A stretch of DNA of 64,000 bases from Siderastrea siderea (lineage: Eukaryota; Cnidaria; Anthozoa; Scleractinia; Rhizangiidae), in NCBI GenBank assembly GCA_964030785.1, contig OZ034968.1, positions 41,769,686-41,833,685 of the forward strand, written 5' to 3'. Both the position numbers and the translations under genes were made by a program. This document shows, piece by piece, positions 11,183-20,861 of the stretch. The notes beneath the pieces are model-generated. The model made no database searches, had not been told where the DNA came from, and saw only the letters and a list, made by a program, of their open reading frames with translations. Every line of letters begins with the position of its first letter. The stretch's first letter is position 1.

Positions 11183-11717
11183 TGTTACGAAAATTGTCTA
11201 GTATTACTCAGAACCTTCCAGAACATTCCATAGAACTCTCTAGAACATTGTGAAGTGCTTAGTCATTTAAATGATTATGTGATTTCTTTAAATAGTAAGT
11301 TATAATGTAATGCTACTAAAAATAGGTTTCGTAGAAGTTTCTAGAACTTGTTGTGATATGTATATAAGTAAGAGCGTGTCAGTCTACAGGGGGTGTTTAA
11401 AGAGAGTTTAGAGAGAGAGTTTGAGGAGTTTTAAAAGAGTTTGGAGAAGTGGCTGTGTGCCGTGCTGTGTGCCGAATCTAGAGAAGTGGCTGTGTGCCGT
11501 GCTGTGTGCTGAATCTAGTGAAGTGGCTGTGTGCCGTGCTGTGTGCCGAACCTTGTGAAGTGGCTGTGTGCCGAGTTAGAAGAGTCTGTGTGACATTGCA
11601 GTAGTGCTGTAAGTTGTAAAGATTACTTTCATCTTGGAATAAATCTGCTTGTTGCTGTTACCGACAACCCTGCGTTCCGTCTACAAACGAACCACTCCTT
11701 TAACGAAACTCGTAACA
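11183..11717 (+). repeat. 5' LTR
   Basis: Contains heat-shock-element arrays, a TATATAAG box at 11361-11368, a three-fold repeat of a unit of about 37 bp (GAAGTGGCTGTGTGCCGTGC...) at about 11447-11572, and an AATAAA signal near 11637. The U3-R-U5 order is therefore complete. Confidence 0.9.
11210..11347 (+). promoter_or_regulatory. Two heat-shock elements in U3 of the 5' LTR
   Basis: At 11210-11229 four perfect alternating HSF pentamers abut: aGAAc cTTCc aGAAc aTTCc. Two more GAA pentamers follow at 11232-11236 and 11242-11246. At 11333-11347 there are three more: aGAAg tTTCt aGAAc. Both arrays lie upstream of the TATA box (11361). Such arrays are the canonical binding sites of trimeric HSF1. 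The inferred role is heat- or stress-induced transcription. Confidence 0.75.
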
Positions 11718-11865
11718 TTGGGGGCCTGTCCTGAGAGGAGTACAAGAATCGTTTTGTAGACCATAGTAACCAGGAAAGGATCAGTACAAGCCGTCGAGTG
11801 TGGTTTACGGAACACGTGAAAGAAGTGCTGACTGTGTGTTTACTGAGATTGTACTGTGAAGCATC

Positions 11866-13515
11866 ATGGAGAAACTAATACAGTTAGGCGAAAAGTTTGG
11901 ATTAGAAGGAGAAAAGCTACTTGCGTTCGTTCAAGAACAACAGAAATTAGAAGAAGAGAAAAGAAGAGAGCAGGAAGAGAGAGAAGAGAAACGTAGACAA
12001 CTTGAGGAAGAGAGAAGAAAAGAAGAAGAAGAGAAGGAGGAAAGGCGTAGAAGAGAGGATGAGGAGAGGGAAGCCAGAAGGCAAGAGCGTGAACTAAGAA
12101 AATTAGAAATGGAGGCTGAACTTTTGAAACAGAAAGAGGCCATGGAGACTGCTAGGAGGGAACATGAGTTGGAGCTTGCACGTTTAGGACAGGGGCATGG
12201 CCTTGCTAATCAAGTACCTAATAGAGAGGATCGGGCCAAGACCCCTAAACTACCCTCATTTGTTGACGGCAGGGATGATCTGGACGCATATCTTCAACGC
12301 TTTGAGAGGTTTGCAACCAACGCCAAGTGGGAAAAGACCGGTTGGGCTACCAAATTGAGTGCCTTGTTGTCTGGCCGGGCGCTGGATGTTTATTCTCGTT
12401 TATCAGAAGAAGCTGCCATGGACTATGATCAAGTGAAGCTGGCCCTAATGAAGAGGTATGATTTAACAGAGGATGGTTACCGCCGTAAGTTTAGATTGTC
12501 AAAACCTGAGTCTGATGAGAGCCCTGACCAGTTTATTGTCCGTTTGTCTAAGTATCTTATGAGGTGGATTGAACTTTCTAAAACTACTGAGAGTTTTGAA
12601 GGCTTGAGGGATTTGATTGTCAAAGAACAGTTTATTAACTCATGTCCCAAGGAACTTGCTGTTCATTTACGTGAGAGGGCACCTGAAAACCTGGATCAGA
12701 TTGCTAAGATAGCCGACCAGTATTTAGAAGCACATGGCAAGCATCTGTTCAACCCTGTGAAGATTGAGGCACCTGAGGAGACAGATGGTGATGAGTCTGA
12801 GAGAACACTGAGTGATAGTTCAACGGTAAGATGCTTTAAGTGTAATGGCCGAGGCCATAAGTCTTTCAACTGCCCGAATGTAGTCAGAAGATGTTATCTG
12901 TGTAACAAGCAAGGTCATGAAGCACGTACTTGTAAATCTAGTGGGCTGAGACCAGGAGGTCAGACCAAGATTAGTAACCCTGTGCCCCGTAATCACATCA
13001 GTGCTGGCTGTTTAGTTCAGTCGCCCCTGGTACGAGCTACACAAGAAGAGTTGGAGTCGTGTATTCAAGATAACCAGTTAATGTTAGCCTGTGGAAAATC
13101 AGTCCCCGTTGTGAGTAGTGTGTGTGTTCAGCCGTTAGCCGAAGCTAGGATGCCAGTGGTAAAAGGCAAAATAGGAAATGCAAGTGTTAATGTACTCAGA
13201 GACACTGGTTGCAGTGGTGTTGTTGTTAAGAAGGAGCTTGTCGCCGAGGAACAGTACACTGGTGAATATAACCATATGGTACTAATCGATGGTACAGTGA
13301 GGAAAGTTCCAGTTGCAAGGATTTATGTGGATACCCCTTATCTCACTGGTAGTGTTGAAGCACAATGTCTTCCCCATGCGATCTACGATCTTGTTATTGG
13401 TAATGTGCCAGGTGCTAGAGCAGCAGACGACCCGAGTCATTCTGAGGAGACTGACACAAATAAAGGGAGTGCGGAGGAGCCACTTAAATTACTCAAGGAT
13501 GCTGCTCCAGGTTAA
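11866..13515 (+). CDS. LTR-retrotransposon Gag with zinc knuckles and protease-like tail, 549 aa
   Basis: Gag polyprotein forming the retroelement particle. In order: a strongly charged coiled coil (about residues 25-105, runs of E, K and R), a capsid domain (about 120-295) whose helical second half (KFRLSKPESDESPDQFIVRL..., then ...EQFINSCPKELAVHL) resembles the SCAN-like capsid of Gmr1-type Gypsy elements, two CCHC knuckles (CFKCNGRGHKSFNC and CYLCNKQGHEARTC, about 324-361), and a retropepsin-like region with DTGCSG near residue 446. The ATG at 11866 is the first in frame after the primer-binding-like site. The ORF is intact and ends at a TAA 140 bp before the 3' LTR. There is no pol reading frame after it. 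Homology calls are from pattern recognition. Confidence 0.85.
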   Translation: MEKLIQLGEKFGLEGEKLLAFVQEQQKLEEEKRREQEEREEKRRQLEEERRKEEEEKEERRRREDEEREARRQERELRKLEMEAELLKQKEAMETARREHELELARLGQGHGLANQVPNREDRAKTPKLPSFVDGRDDLDAYLQRFERFATNAKWEKTGWATKLSALLSGRALDVYSRLSEEAAMDYDQVKLALMKRYDLTEDGYRRKFRLSKPESDESPDQFIVRLSKYLMRWIELSKTTESFEGLRDLIVKEQFINSCPKELAVHLRERAPENLDQIAKIADQYLEAHGKHLFNPVKIEAPEETDGDESERTLSDSSTVRCFKCNGRGHKSFNCPNVVRRCYLCNKQGHEARTCKSSGLRPGGQTKISNPVPRNHISAGCLVQSPLVRATQEELESCIQDNQLMLACGKSVPVVSSVCVQPLAEARMPVVKGKIGNASVNVLRDTGCSGVVVKKELVAEEQYTGEYNHMVLIDGTVRKVPVARIYVDTPYLTGSVEAQCLPHAIYDLVIGNVPGARAADDPSHSEETDTNKGSAEEPLKLLKDAAPG

Positions 13516-13654
13516 GGTGATGCATCAGAAATTAGTGGAGACCATTAAGGGATCAGAGTGAGAGCAACCATTAGACTTATCCTTGGACTGTTATTTTTAG
13601 ACAATTTTTCGTTGGTAGCAGAAATTTTGCAAATTTCTTCTTGAGAGGGGGTTA

Positions 13655-14189
13655 TGTTACGAAAATTGTCTAGTATTACTCAGAACCTTCCAGAACATTC
13701 CATAGAACTCTCTAGAACATTGTGAAGTGCTTAGTCATTTAAATGATTATGTGATTTCTTTAAATAGTAAGTTATAATGTAATGCTACTAAAAATAGGTT
13801 TCGTAGAAGTTTCTAGAACTTGTTGTGATATGTATATAAGTAAGAGCGTGTCAGTCTACAGGGGGTGTTTAAAGAGAGTTTAGAGAGAGAGTTTGAGGAG
13901 TTTTAAAAGAGTTTGGAGAAGTGACTGTGTGCCGTGCTGTGTGCCGAATCTAGAGAAGTGGCTGTGTGCCGTGCTGTGTGCTGAATCTAGTGAAGTGGCT
14001 GTGTGCCGTGCTGTGTGCCGAACCTTGTGAAGTGGCTGTGTGCCGAGTTAGAAGAGTCTGTGTGACATTGCAGTAGTGCTGTAAGTTGTAAAGATTACTT
14101 TCATCTTGGAATAAATCTGCTTGTTGCTGTTACCGACAACCCTGCGTTCCGTCTACAAACGAACCACTCCTTTAACGAAACTCGTAACA
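13655..14189 (+). repeat. 3' LTR with the same heat-shock elements
   Basis: Matches the 5' LTR with about one visible substitution. The HSE arrays recur at 13682-13701 and 13805-13819, and the AATAAA signal recurs near 14109. The GTCGG target duplication follows at 14190-14194. Confidence 0.9.
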
Positions 14190-14194
14190 GTCGG

Positions 14195-15440
14195 AAATAA
14201 ATCTATTTCATGAACAATGAGTGTTTATCTGAAAAAGCTAATCGTGATATCTATTGTATATTCTTCACAGGCAAAAGGCTGAGAAGAGGCCGAAAGAACT
14301 AAATAAGTAAAACTTACCAGCACAGTTGAACCGAAAACCGGCCTGTCAATGTTTTTTATTTCGCCCCAACTTGTTCGAGCATGAAGATTAGTCGAGCTTG
14401 CTAGGCCTTAAGATCCGAAAGTCGGCGTTTTAAGCACTTGAAAGGATCTTGATAGGTTCCTGTCGAGAAATGTTCAAGTCAATTCTAGTGATAGAGGAAG
14501 TTAACTGTTGGTGTTATGTAGCCATATCGAGAATAAATATCATTAAATATGTAAGCTTATTTTAATGAGGTCAAGAAAGGCTAGGTAAATTAGGCGTTAG
14601 AAAAAAATATTTTTGCTCTTGTCCATTTTTCCAGTTGAAGTAATAATAACGCGAAAACGTGCCTTCCGTTGACGAATGAGAGATTTTACTACGTTGGTCA
14701 CAGTTCAGTAACAGGCTGTTGAGTCAAGCACTGGCCGTAGTTTTAATTTTCTTATTTGCTAGATTGCAAAGTAAGGGCTTAACATTGAGCAAACAATGTA
14801 ATAAACTTGCCATGGTGACTCTTACCAGTCTGGACAGCTTTTCTTCGTTATAAATGAATCTAGGGTGGGTTTTTTTTTAATTCTGTTTATTTTTAGGCGA
14901 CTCGCACTTTTAGTTTTTGACGAGTTTCCAATTGAGTGGTATACAAGAAGAAAATTCAGAAAATGTAATGCTTTCGCATGTAATCGAGCAGGGAATTCCG
15001 GCCATCCTTTGGGAAAAGTAAAGAGACCTAAACATGACAATGAAGTACGTTTGCAAGCTGGAAGGCGCCATTGATTTATCGCTCACCCCACACGCAGGTT
15101 GCGCGATAACAAACAGATCATCGCATTTTTTTGCTATACGCCTATGTTGCAAGTAAAACAAACCTTTATATCCACATTTGTAAATATTTTGAAATTTAAA
15201 TTTTAGTTTTTGTAACTACTGAATATCATTAATATCTTAACTTCATGTGGAAGCAGCAAAAGGTCTTTTCGGTGAAGTAGAACTACTGAGTGTTTTCGTT
15301 ATAGCGGAGCACCATGGGTAAGCAAATTTGGTAACCTGTTGATCCCAAAAATTTTGGTTCTCACGTCAGTGTACGTCCGTCCGTGCAGACTCTGGGGGAG
15401 GGCGAGGGGAGTCCCAAGACAACCCGACCGGGGGAGGTGG
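14195..15440. other. No recognisable gene
   Basis: Unremarkable AT-rich DNA with no ORF showing a protein motif. Short open stretches around 14865-15160 overlap on both strands and do not look coding. Confidence 0.5.
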
Positions 15441-15557
15441 AATGCCATCTTTTCTTGTGTCTGAAGTAAACAACATGGCGGCTGCTTCCTCGTACGCTCG
15501 ATTTTCAATACGATAATTGTAATACATTCTTGGAATGAAGACTGGTAACAGTTCATC

Positions 15558-15708
15558 ATGAAAAGGAAAAGGATTGCTTCAATCTCGATGGCGCATATAG
15601 AAGATATTGGAGAGCTTGAAGGCAAGAAATCCTTGTTCGAGGACAGACTTGTTTTTTTCAAAGCTAAGGAGATCTGGAAAGAACCCGGCGACTTCTTTCA
15701 GTTCAGTG
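15558..15708 (+). CDS. Candidate first exon of a host gene
   Basis: ATG 15558 opens a frame reading MKRKRIASISMAHIED..., rich in charged residues, and ends at a donor-like CAGTG|GTAAAG at 15708. About 75-90 bp upstream is AACATGGCGGCTGC (about 15472-15485), a YY1-like promoter motif in a CpG-containing stretch. If real, its next exons would lie beyond the 27.9-kb retrotransposon nest that begins at 16016. The protein is not recognised. Confidence 0.35.
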
Positions 15709-16015
15709 GTAAAGTAAATTACAGATTTGATTGTGGATTTACATTTTAAAATTGTTTAATTGAGTGACTTAACATGTTTAGTAAATTACGGTAATTTTCT
15801 TGAAATGCTCTAAAAACTTGTTTAAGAGACTTACTGATAGCTGTGAAATTACCTTGCAGTTCCCGTTTGCCGGCTTGCGAGTAACTTCACTCGAGAGGAA
15901 AATTGAATGCATTTTGCTTACCTAGGCAAAGAAGTGCCGCTTATGTGAATGACATTTCATGTTTTTGAAGGTGTCTTGTCCCTTTTTCTGTGTTTATTCA
16001 TTAAGGGATTTTCGT

Positions 16016-16082
16016 TAGTAAAACATTCTCACCGCAAACAATTGCCCTGACACGGGAAGCTAAGTTATGGGAGGATACCCGC
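16016..16082 (-). repeat. Split repeat B2
   Basis: Starts TAGTAAAACATTCTCACCGC and ends GAGGATACCCGC. Identical to B1 at 16336-16402 over 67 bp. This is the 3' end of the YR retrotransposon on the minus strand. Confidence 0.85.
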
Positions 16083-16157
16083 GACTGCCAGGGCAATTGG
16101 CGTGTAGAATGTAGGATACAGCAGTGATCGACCGCCACCAGGGGAGGTGGGAGGGGC

Positions 16158-16339
16158 GAAACCTTTATGGTGACTCAACCGAACTCCGTTAAACTGACCA
16201 CGAGGTGACCGAAACTTCGATATTTAAAGCAGAAGGCCGCAAAGCATCACGCCAACAGTGCGCAATAACAGAATGCTGGAATTTGAAAATCTTAAGCCTT
16301 CCCGCGTGACGGGCTAATTATGTATGCAGTGAGAATAGT
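16158..16339 (-). repeat. Split repeat A2
   Basis: 182 bp starting GAAACCTTTATGGTGACTCA. It matches A1 at 43694-43875 with one visible difference (GACCGAAAC versus GACTGAAAC). It overlaps B1 by the short TAGT core that is probably the crossover site for the tyrosine recombinase. Confidence 0.85.
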
Positions 16340-16402
16340 AAAACATTCTCACCGCAAACAATTGCCCTGACACGGGAAGCTAAGTTATGGGAGGATACCC
16401 GC
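16336..16402 (-). repeat. Split repeat B1
   Basis: 67 bp identical to B2. It follows the recombinase gene on the minus strand and precedes A2. Confidence 0.85.
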
Positions 16403-16548
16403 TCCTGCCCCAGACACTCCGCTGTCAATTTCGGAAAGGGGGGCAAGGAATGCAGAAAACCAAAATACCACATTCACACAAAGAATCGTAAACTCTATTC
16501 CTTCCATTACTCAGAACCCCAACCCCTTCTTGTACATCTCGGAGCTAG

Positions 16549-17802
16549 CTAAACAGCAGCGTCCAAATTATTGGGATGTGAGACCGGGGTTACCAAGCCG
16601 GAAGCCACTCTGGGGAACACGCTTTCTAATATTGTAAGGGAAGCGTCAGCATGTGAGCGCTGCATATATCTACTCGCGACTTCCCCACTTTTCCAGCCTA
16701 GGTATTGAGCAACCTCTTCCTGGGAACAGCCTAAAAGCCTTAGAGTGTTGGATAATCCTACCCGAAAACTGTGCGGAGTCTCTCCAGCATGGAGTTTGGA
16801 CTCTAAAAGGTGTTTCCTCAACCGATTGTTAACCGCGGAACCTGTAAAGGGTTTGTCCCCCACCGAACCATCGCGTTCCGTGGCTCTAAAAAAGTACCCT
16901 TGATCCAATGAAATTTTCAGGCACTGGCACACCGTAATATAATGCTGGACCCAGGCAACCGGGCAAACCTCGGGATGAGTAAACTTAATCAAAGCAAAAG
17001 AGCGAGGTGAGCCCTTGCGGATATTTTTAGTGAGAGTAAACTTGAGCAAGAAGCCTTCCCGATCCCTTAACCTAAAAATGTTGCAAGACCGAAGGCGACC
17101 GAGGTCAGAGGCCCTATCCCCGGTGAAAAAATCCACCACAAAAAACGTAGCGTCCCGAACGAGTATGTATTTACCTGAGCGCGAAAGAGGCGCGTGACTT
17201 AAAAGCAAACCCCGTAAGAAAGCTATGAGTCTACGAAATTTATCGAAAAACAAAGGTACTGCTTGAACAGGTGTTATAGCCAAACCCGCCTGCTCCTGCC
17301 TGACAAATTTTAAGTAGTCCTTAACTAGGGGGTGGGCAACCGGGTTAGAATTATTAAGACGTCCTAGATTATTAAACACGGCCCTCAAACGACCTATAAG
17401 GGAATCTACCGACCCGGCTGCCAAGCGCTTAGGACAGGTGCAGGAAGCCCTTGAACATAAAGACGACTGTACTACAGTTCTCCCTGACTTATCCTTAAAA
17501 ATTAGAAAGTTGACAATGTCACTAGCAGTACAAGAAGTCACTGTCCTAGGGGGAGTCAATGCACCCAAAAACTGGGAGAGCTGTTGCTCCAAAGCGGATT
17601 TCTGCCTTTGGTAAGGGTTAGAACGTATAACAGATTGAAATTTTTTAAACCGTTCCTTGATCGCCGTTTCATCCACGCGAACAGTTGACGTAACAGCAAG
17701 GTGAAGTCCGGTCGATGTCCCGCACGCCTGACAATAATTCGCATCGGAATCGTTAGGGTAAAGGCAGGCTGAACAGCGTCGGGCTGACTTCCAAGGACGC
17801 AT
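16549..17802 (-). CDS. Ngaro-type tyrosine recombinase, 417 aa
   Basis: Catalyses integration of the circular cDNA of the retrotransposon. An N-terminal zinc-ribbon-like pair (CSAC...CQAC, residues 10-27) is followed by a helical core-binding region and a catalytic domain with R230 (TGDRASDLGRL), H344 and R347 (PHSFRVG), W370 in the second-histidine position (YLGWKSGEV) and the nucleophile Y379 (SRYMQ). All active-site residues are present and the frame is intact, so this ORF could be functional. The ATG at 17802 is the first in frame. It lies 26 bp downstream of the RT ORF stop, consistent with expression from one transcript. Confidence 0.88.
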   Translation of the reverse strand: MRPWKSARRCSACLYPNDSDANYCQACGTSTGLHLAVTSTVRVDETAIKERFKKFQSVIRSNPYQRQKSALEQQLSQFLGALTPPRTVTSCTASDIVNFLIFKDKSGRTVVQSSLCSRASCTCPKRLAAGSVDSLIGRLRAVFNNLGRLNNSNPVAHPLVKDYLKFVRQEQAGLAITPVQAVPLFFDKFRRLIAFLRGLLLSHAPLSRSGKYILVRDATFFVVDFFTGDRASDLGRLRSCNIFRLRDREGFLLKFTLTKNIRKGSPRSFALIKFTHPEVCPVAWVQHYITVCQCLKISLDQGYFFRATERDGSVGDKPFTGSAVNNRLRKHLLESKLHAGETPHSFRVGLSNTLRLLGCSQEEVAQYLGWKSGEVASRYMQRSHADASLTILESVFPRVASGLVTPVSHPNNLDAAV

Positions 17803-17828
17803 AACCTAAAAGAAGAGATCAGGCTGGC

Positions 17829-19975
17829 TTAGCAAACACAACGGAAGGCCCACAGATCCCACTGAAGCTCTTTTGAGTACCAGCGACGGCTGTTTTGAGA
17901 GGGAAACAACAAAATGCCATCTTCGCCTTTCTTCCCCAAAAGGAGTCGATCAACAGTAAGCGACTGCAACAACGCCCACCAGAAACGTCGAGGCTTTAAA
18001 TCCGGGACGATGATCGTAAAGGCACCATGAAAATCTTGCTCGAACATGCACTTTAGAAGGGGCGCAATTAGCACAAACGGTGGAAACACATACAAGTTGT
18101 GGTCCAAAGGCAGAGACTGTGCGAAAACGTTAATTCCGCAAGAGCTTGGAGTCGCACAAGGTGTAAAATGGGGCAAACACCGGCCTTCCCCATCACGTTG
18201 ACAATTGCTATCCAAAGACATAAGGTCGAAGGTGTGAGGCCCAAAAAGGCGCTCGACTGGCTCCCAAGCCCTTTCTGACAACATGCAATCGATATCTGAA
18301 ACCTTCCTGGAGGGGATGTCAGCCGGGTTCTCACTTGAAGGAACATAATGCACATCAAGGCTGAAATTGAATTCTCTGCAGCAATCAAAAATGTCTTTAA
18401 AGACATTGTTAATGTCTTGGTTTTTACAACCGTCATTTGCCAGAGCAGACTTCAAAACGAGGCTATCAGTGTGAACGTCCACCCTACGCGAGCTGAGATG
18501 ATGCCTGAACGAAAGGAGCGAATGCAGCAAAGCCCGAGTCTCTAAAACATTGATATCTTGCGAGCTGTCTATCCAGTAATCTCTCGACTCCAGACTGCGA
18601 CCGTCCTGTAGCAGAGTACCACCCCAGGCCCTCTTGGAGGCATCACAATAAAGCGTAACCACTGCGTGGCGTTCAGTTCTCCATGGAAGGCAGTCCTTCC
18701 AATTATCAAGAAAACGCCAAAACTCTATCTCGGTGCGAAAAGTCGCCTCTACCTTGAGGGAAGGCCAAGTAGATCCTGAAAGGCGGGAGATCGCCCTAAA
18801 GACGTCGCGCACGTACAACTTACATCCAGGAATGGCAAAGCTAAAAGAAATGACCTTCCCCGAAAATCGTTGAAGTGTTTTCAATCCCACGTATGGAGAC
18901 GAAAGAATGTCTTCCCTCAACGCCGCGAACTTGACTTTCTTGTCCTCAGGGACGAGGAAGGCCTGACGTACAGAATCGCAAATAAAACCCAGAAAACGAA
19001 CCCATGTCGAAGGAACCAGCTGCGATTTGTCAAGACCAATGAAATATCCAGCTTCAATGAGCAGATAACACATAATATAAACTGCCGCCTTAGCTCGCTC
19101 GAGAGATGGCCCGCGACTAACCCGCAATGGAGAAGTAAAAAGTTGTCCAACGTGCCGATCATCAATGTATTGCGAAACTGGGACTCCGTGAGACCGTGCG
19201 GAGGCCGAAACTGCAAGTCCGAGCTTATGGTAAATAAACGCGCTGGCCTTCCATCCAAACGGCAGTGTCCGAAACACAAAATAGAAACCATGCCACTGGA
19301 AGCCGAAATAAGTTTGAGACGAGGGATGAAGCAAGACATGTTGATAACCACTCTTATCATCACAGGAACTCTGGAAGTGACCGGGGAGAACATACCGCGG
19401 CAAATCGCAAAGGTGGTCAAGCTTGAATGGGAGGTCACGAATCCATAAATTGAGATATCGCTCATCATGACACAACCGCGGCTTCGAAGGCTCGACAGTT
19501 AGTGGTAAAACCAAACGTGGGGGCGCCACACTATCCACTGGGCCCCAAACTGCTAAAACCCCCGCGGTGACCCATTGTATTATGGAATCGGAGACAAACT
19601 GGGAAAACTTGGCTGTGGTAGGCGAGTTCTTTAGGATTATTGGAGGAGGATGTTCGGAGTCGTACGCCTGTCCCTTGATATTCCCCCTAAAAGGCCTGAA
19701 AAATCGGTCGACGCGAACTCCATCTTTGATAACCTCCAAAAGGTCAACTTCAGAACGGGCGATTTATCAAGAAGGCCCTGCCAAATGGACGGCTTGTTAT
19801 GAATATTGCCAGCCCTGAAGTGGGCAGGGTCGAAGAAGCGCAAATGAGCTAGATTACCCAAACCCGGACGCGACGCCACCAGCTCCAGAGGAGGCAAGGG
19901 GCCAACAAAGGGAGGGGCTCCCTGTGCTATGCAGCGAAGAGGCACATCTCCCGCAGAGACGTGTAGCTGAGCCAT
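17829..19975 (-). CDS. DIRS/Ngaro reverse transcriptase-RNase H
   Basis: Minus-strand Pol of the YR retrotransposon. The main frame (17829-19739, about 636 codons) holds an RT domain with the catalytic YIDDR motif and FRTLPFGW upstream, then an RNase H domain with LYCDAS, LETRAL, HTDS and ENPADIPSR. A C-terminal region follows (YVFPPFVLIAPLL, IIVPDL, WWALLQ) of the type seen in vertebrate and invertebrate DIRS-like Pols. An upstream segment starting MAQLHVSAGD (19975) is in another frame and overlaps the main frame between 19739 and 19637. Coding appears to switch frame near 19745, at ACCTTTTGGAGG. This is either a programmed shift or a single indel. Otherwise the ORF is open. Confidence 0.85.
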
Positions 19976-20260
19976 ACTGAGTCTTGAAATAAACGAAGAA
20001 TGATTTGCCTAAAACGTAACGAAAGGGAAACGAAAATGAGCCGAAACAAACACCCGAAAAAGCTTAAAGGGAACCCAACCCTTTGTTGACCCCAGGCTCC
20101 GAACTAGGTCCGAAATTGAGACACTGAGAAGGTCCCCCCGAGGTCAACTGGGCAAGGGCAAATACCCACCCCAAGGCAAAGAAGACAAGTTTGAACAAAC
20201 AAAGAAAAATATTTAATACAAAACATACAAAATCCTTGAATTATAGAATTGTAGACACAA

Positions 20261-20388
20261 TCATTGGCGTCCACGCCCACGTCCAGGACCGCCTCCACGT
20301 CTGGATTTGCAGTTACGCGCAATGTGTCCCCATCCTGCACAAGCGTGACACTGGACCGAATACGGGGCAGACTGGCGCAAGGGACGTC
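20261..20388 (-). pseudogene. 3' end of the Ngaro gag, cut off by the Polinton
   Basis: Minus-strand frame entering from the Polinton target site. It carries one CCHC zinc knuckle, CHACAGWGHIARNC, and a GR-rich tail, and stops at TGA 20261-20263. The matching upstream part lies 21 kb away at 41412-41793. The two frames are in register once one GACGTC copy is discounted, which proves that this was a single ORF before the insertion. Zinc knuckles of this type bind element RNA. Confidence 0.85.
20383..20388. repeat. Target-site duplication of the Polinton, left copy
   Basis: GACGTC, a 6-bp palindrome, directly precedes AGTAGTAAATTGGG. The same hexamer directly follows the right TIR at 41412-41417. 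Six base pairs is the standard Polinton target duplication. Confidence 0.9.
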
Positions 20389-20810
20389 AGTAGTAAATTG
20401 GGCTAGTATGGGACTCAGACTGGCTTCTGATTGGTCGAGAGCAAAACAATGACGTCACCGGAACCGGAAGTGCCTGGAACCGGAAGTCACATGGTTTAGA
20501 ATGGGAAACCGCTGACCAGTGGGAAAAAAGGGATCGCGGGCTCATGGGAACCGGAAGTCACGTGATTTGGAATGGGAAACCGCTGGCGAGTATGAAAAAA
20601 GGATCGTGGGCTCATACAACCGGAAGTCACGTGGTTTGGAATGGGAAACCGCTGACCAGTGTGAAAAAAGGGATCGCGGGCTCATGGGAACCGGAAGTCA
20701 CGTGATTTAGAATGGGAAACCGCTGACGAGTATGAAAAAGGGATCGTGGGCTCAAGGGGAAGTAAAACCGCTGAGAAAACGCGGGCTCAAAGTCCAAAGT
20801 CCAATTTCTG
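20389..20810 (+). repeat. Left TIR of the Polinton
   Basis: The first 200 bp match the right TIR almost base for base. Inside is a tandem array of a unit of about 65 bp (ACCGGAAGTCACGTGATTTG...GCGGGCTCATGGGA), with four to five units here against two to three in the right TIR. The match ends with CAAAGTCCAAAGTCCAATTT. Confidence 0.9.
20450..20706 (+). promoter_or_regulatory. TIR enhancer-like array: CRE, ETS and E-box motifs
   Basis: A perfect CRE palindrome, TGACGTCA (20450-20457), is followed by five ACCGGAAGT sites (ETS/GABP type) and three CACGTG E-boxes (USF/bHLH type), each repeat pairing an ETS site with an adjacent E-box as CCGGAAGTCACGTG. A TATAAAA box at 20824-20830 follows, 30 bp before the first ORF. 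The right TIR (41160-41350) has a CRE, three ETS sites and one E-box. Confidence 0.65.
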
Positions 20811-20861
20811 GACCGTGGGTAGGTATAAAAGGGTAAACCCTAAGGTGAGGGAGTAGTCACG

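Larger units (their letters stand above)
11183..14189 (+). mobile_element. Young gag-only LTR retrotransposon
   Basis: Two LTRs of 535 bp (11183-11717 and 13655-14189), starting TGTTAC and ending TAACA, are flanked by the 5-bp target duplication GTCGG (11178-11182 and 14190-14194). By eye the LTRs differ at one base (GTGGC versus GTGAC near 11451/13923). The 5' LTR is followed by a TTGGGGGCCTGTCC primer-binding-like site, and the 3' LTR is preceded by a purine tract, GAGAGGGGG. Only one ORF, a Gag with a protease-like tail, lies inside. Reverse transcriptase, RNase H and integrase are absent without any sign of decay, so this is a non-autonomous (TR-GAG-like) Gypsy-group element that needs a helper. 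Confidence 0.9.

Noticed and set aside
18870..19468. Overlapping ORFs of 183-192 codons on both strands
   Set aside because: They lie inside the RT/RNase H coding region in other frames and show no motifs.
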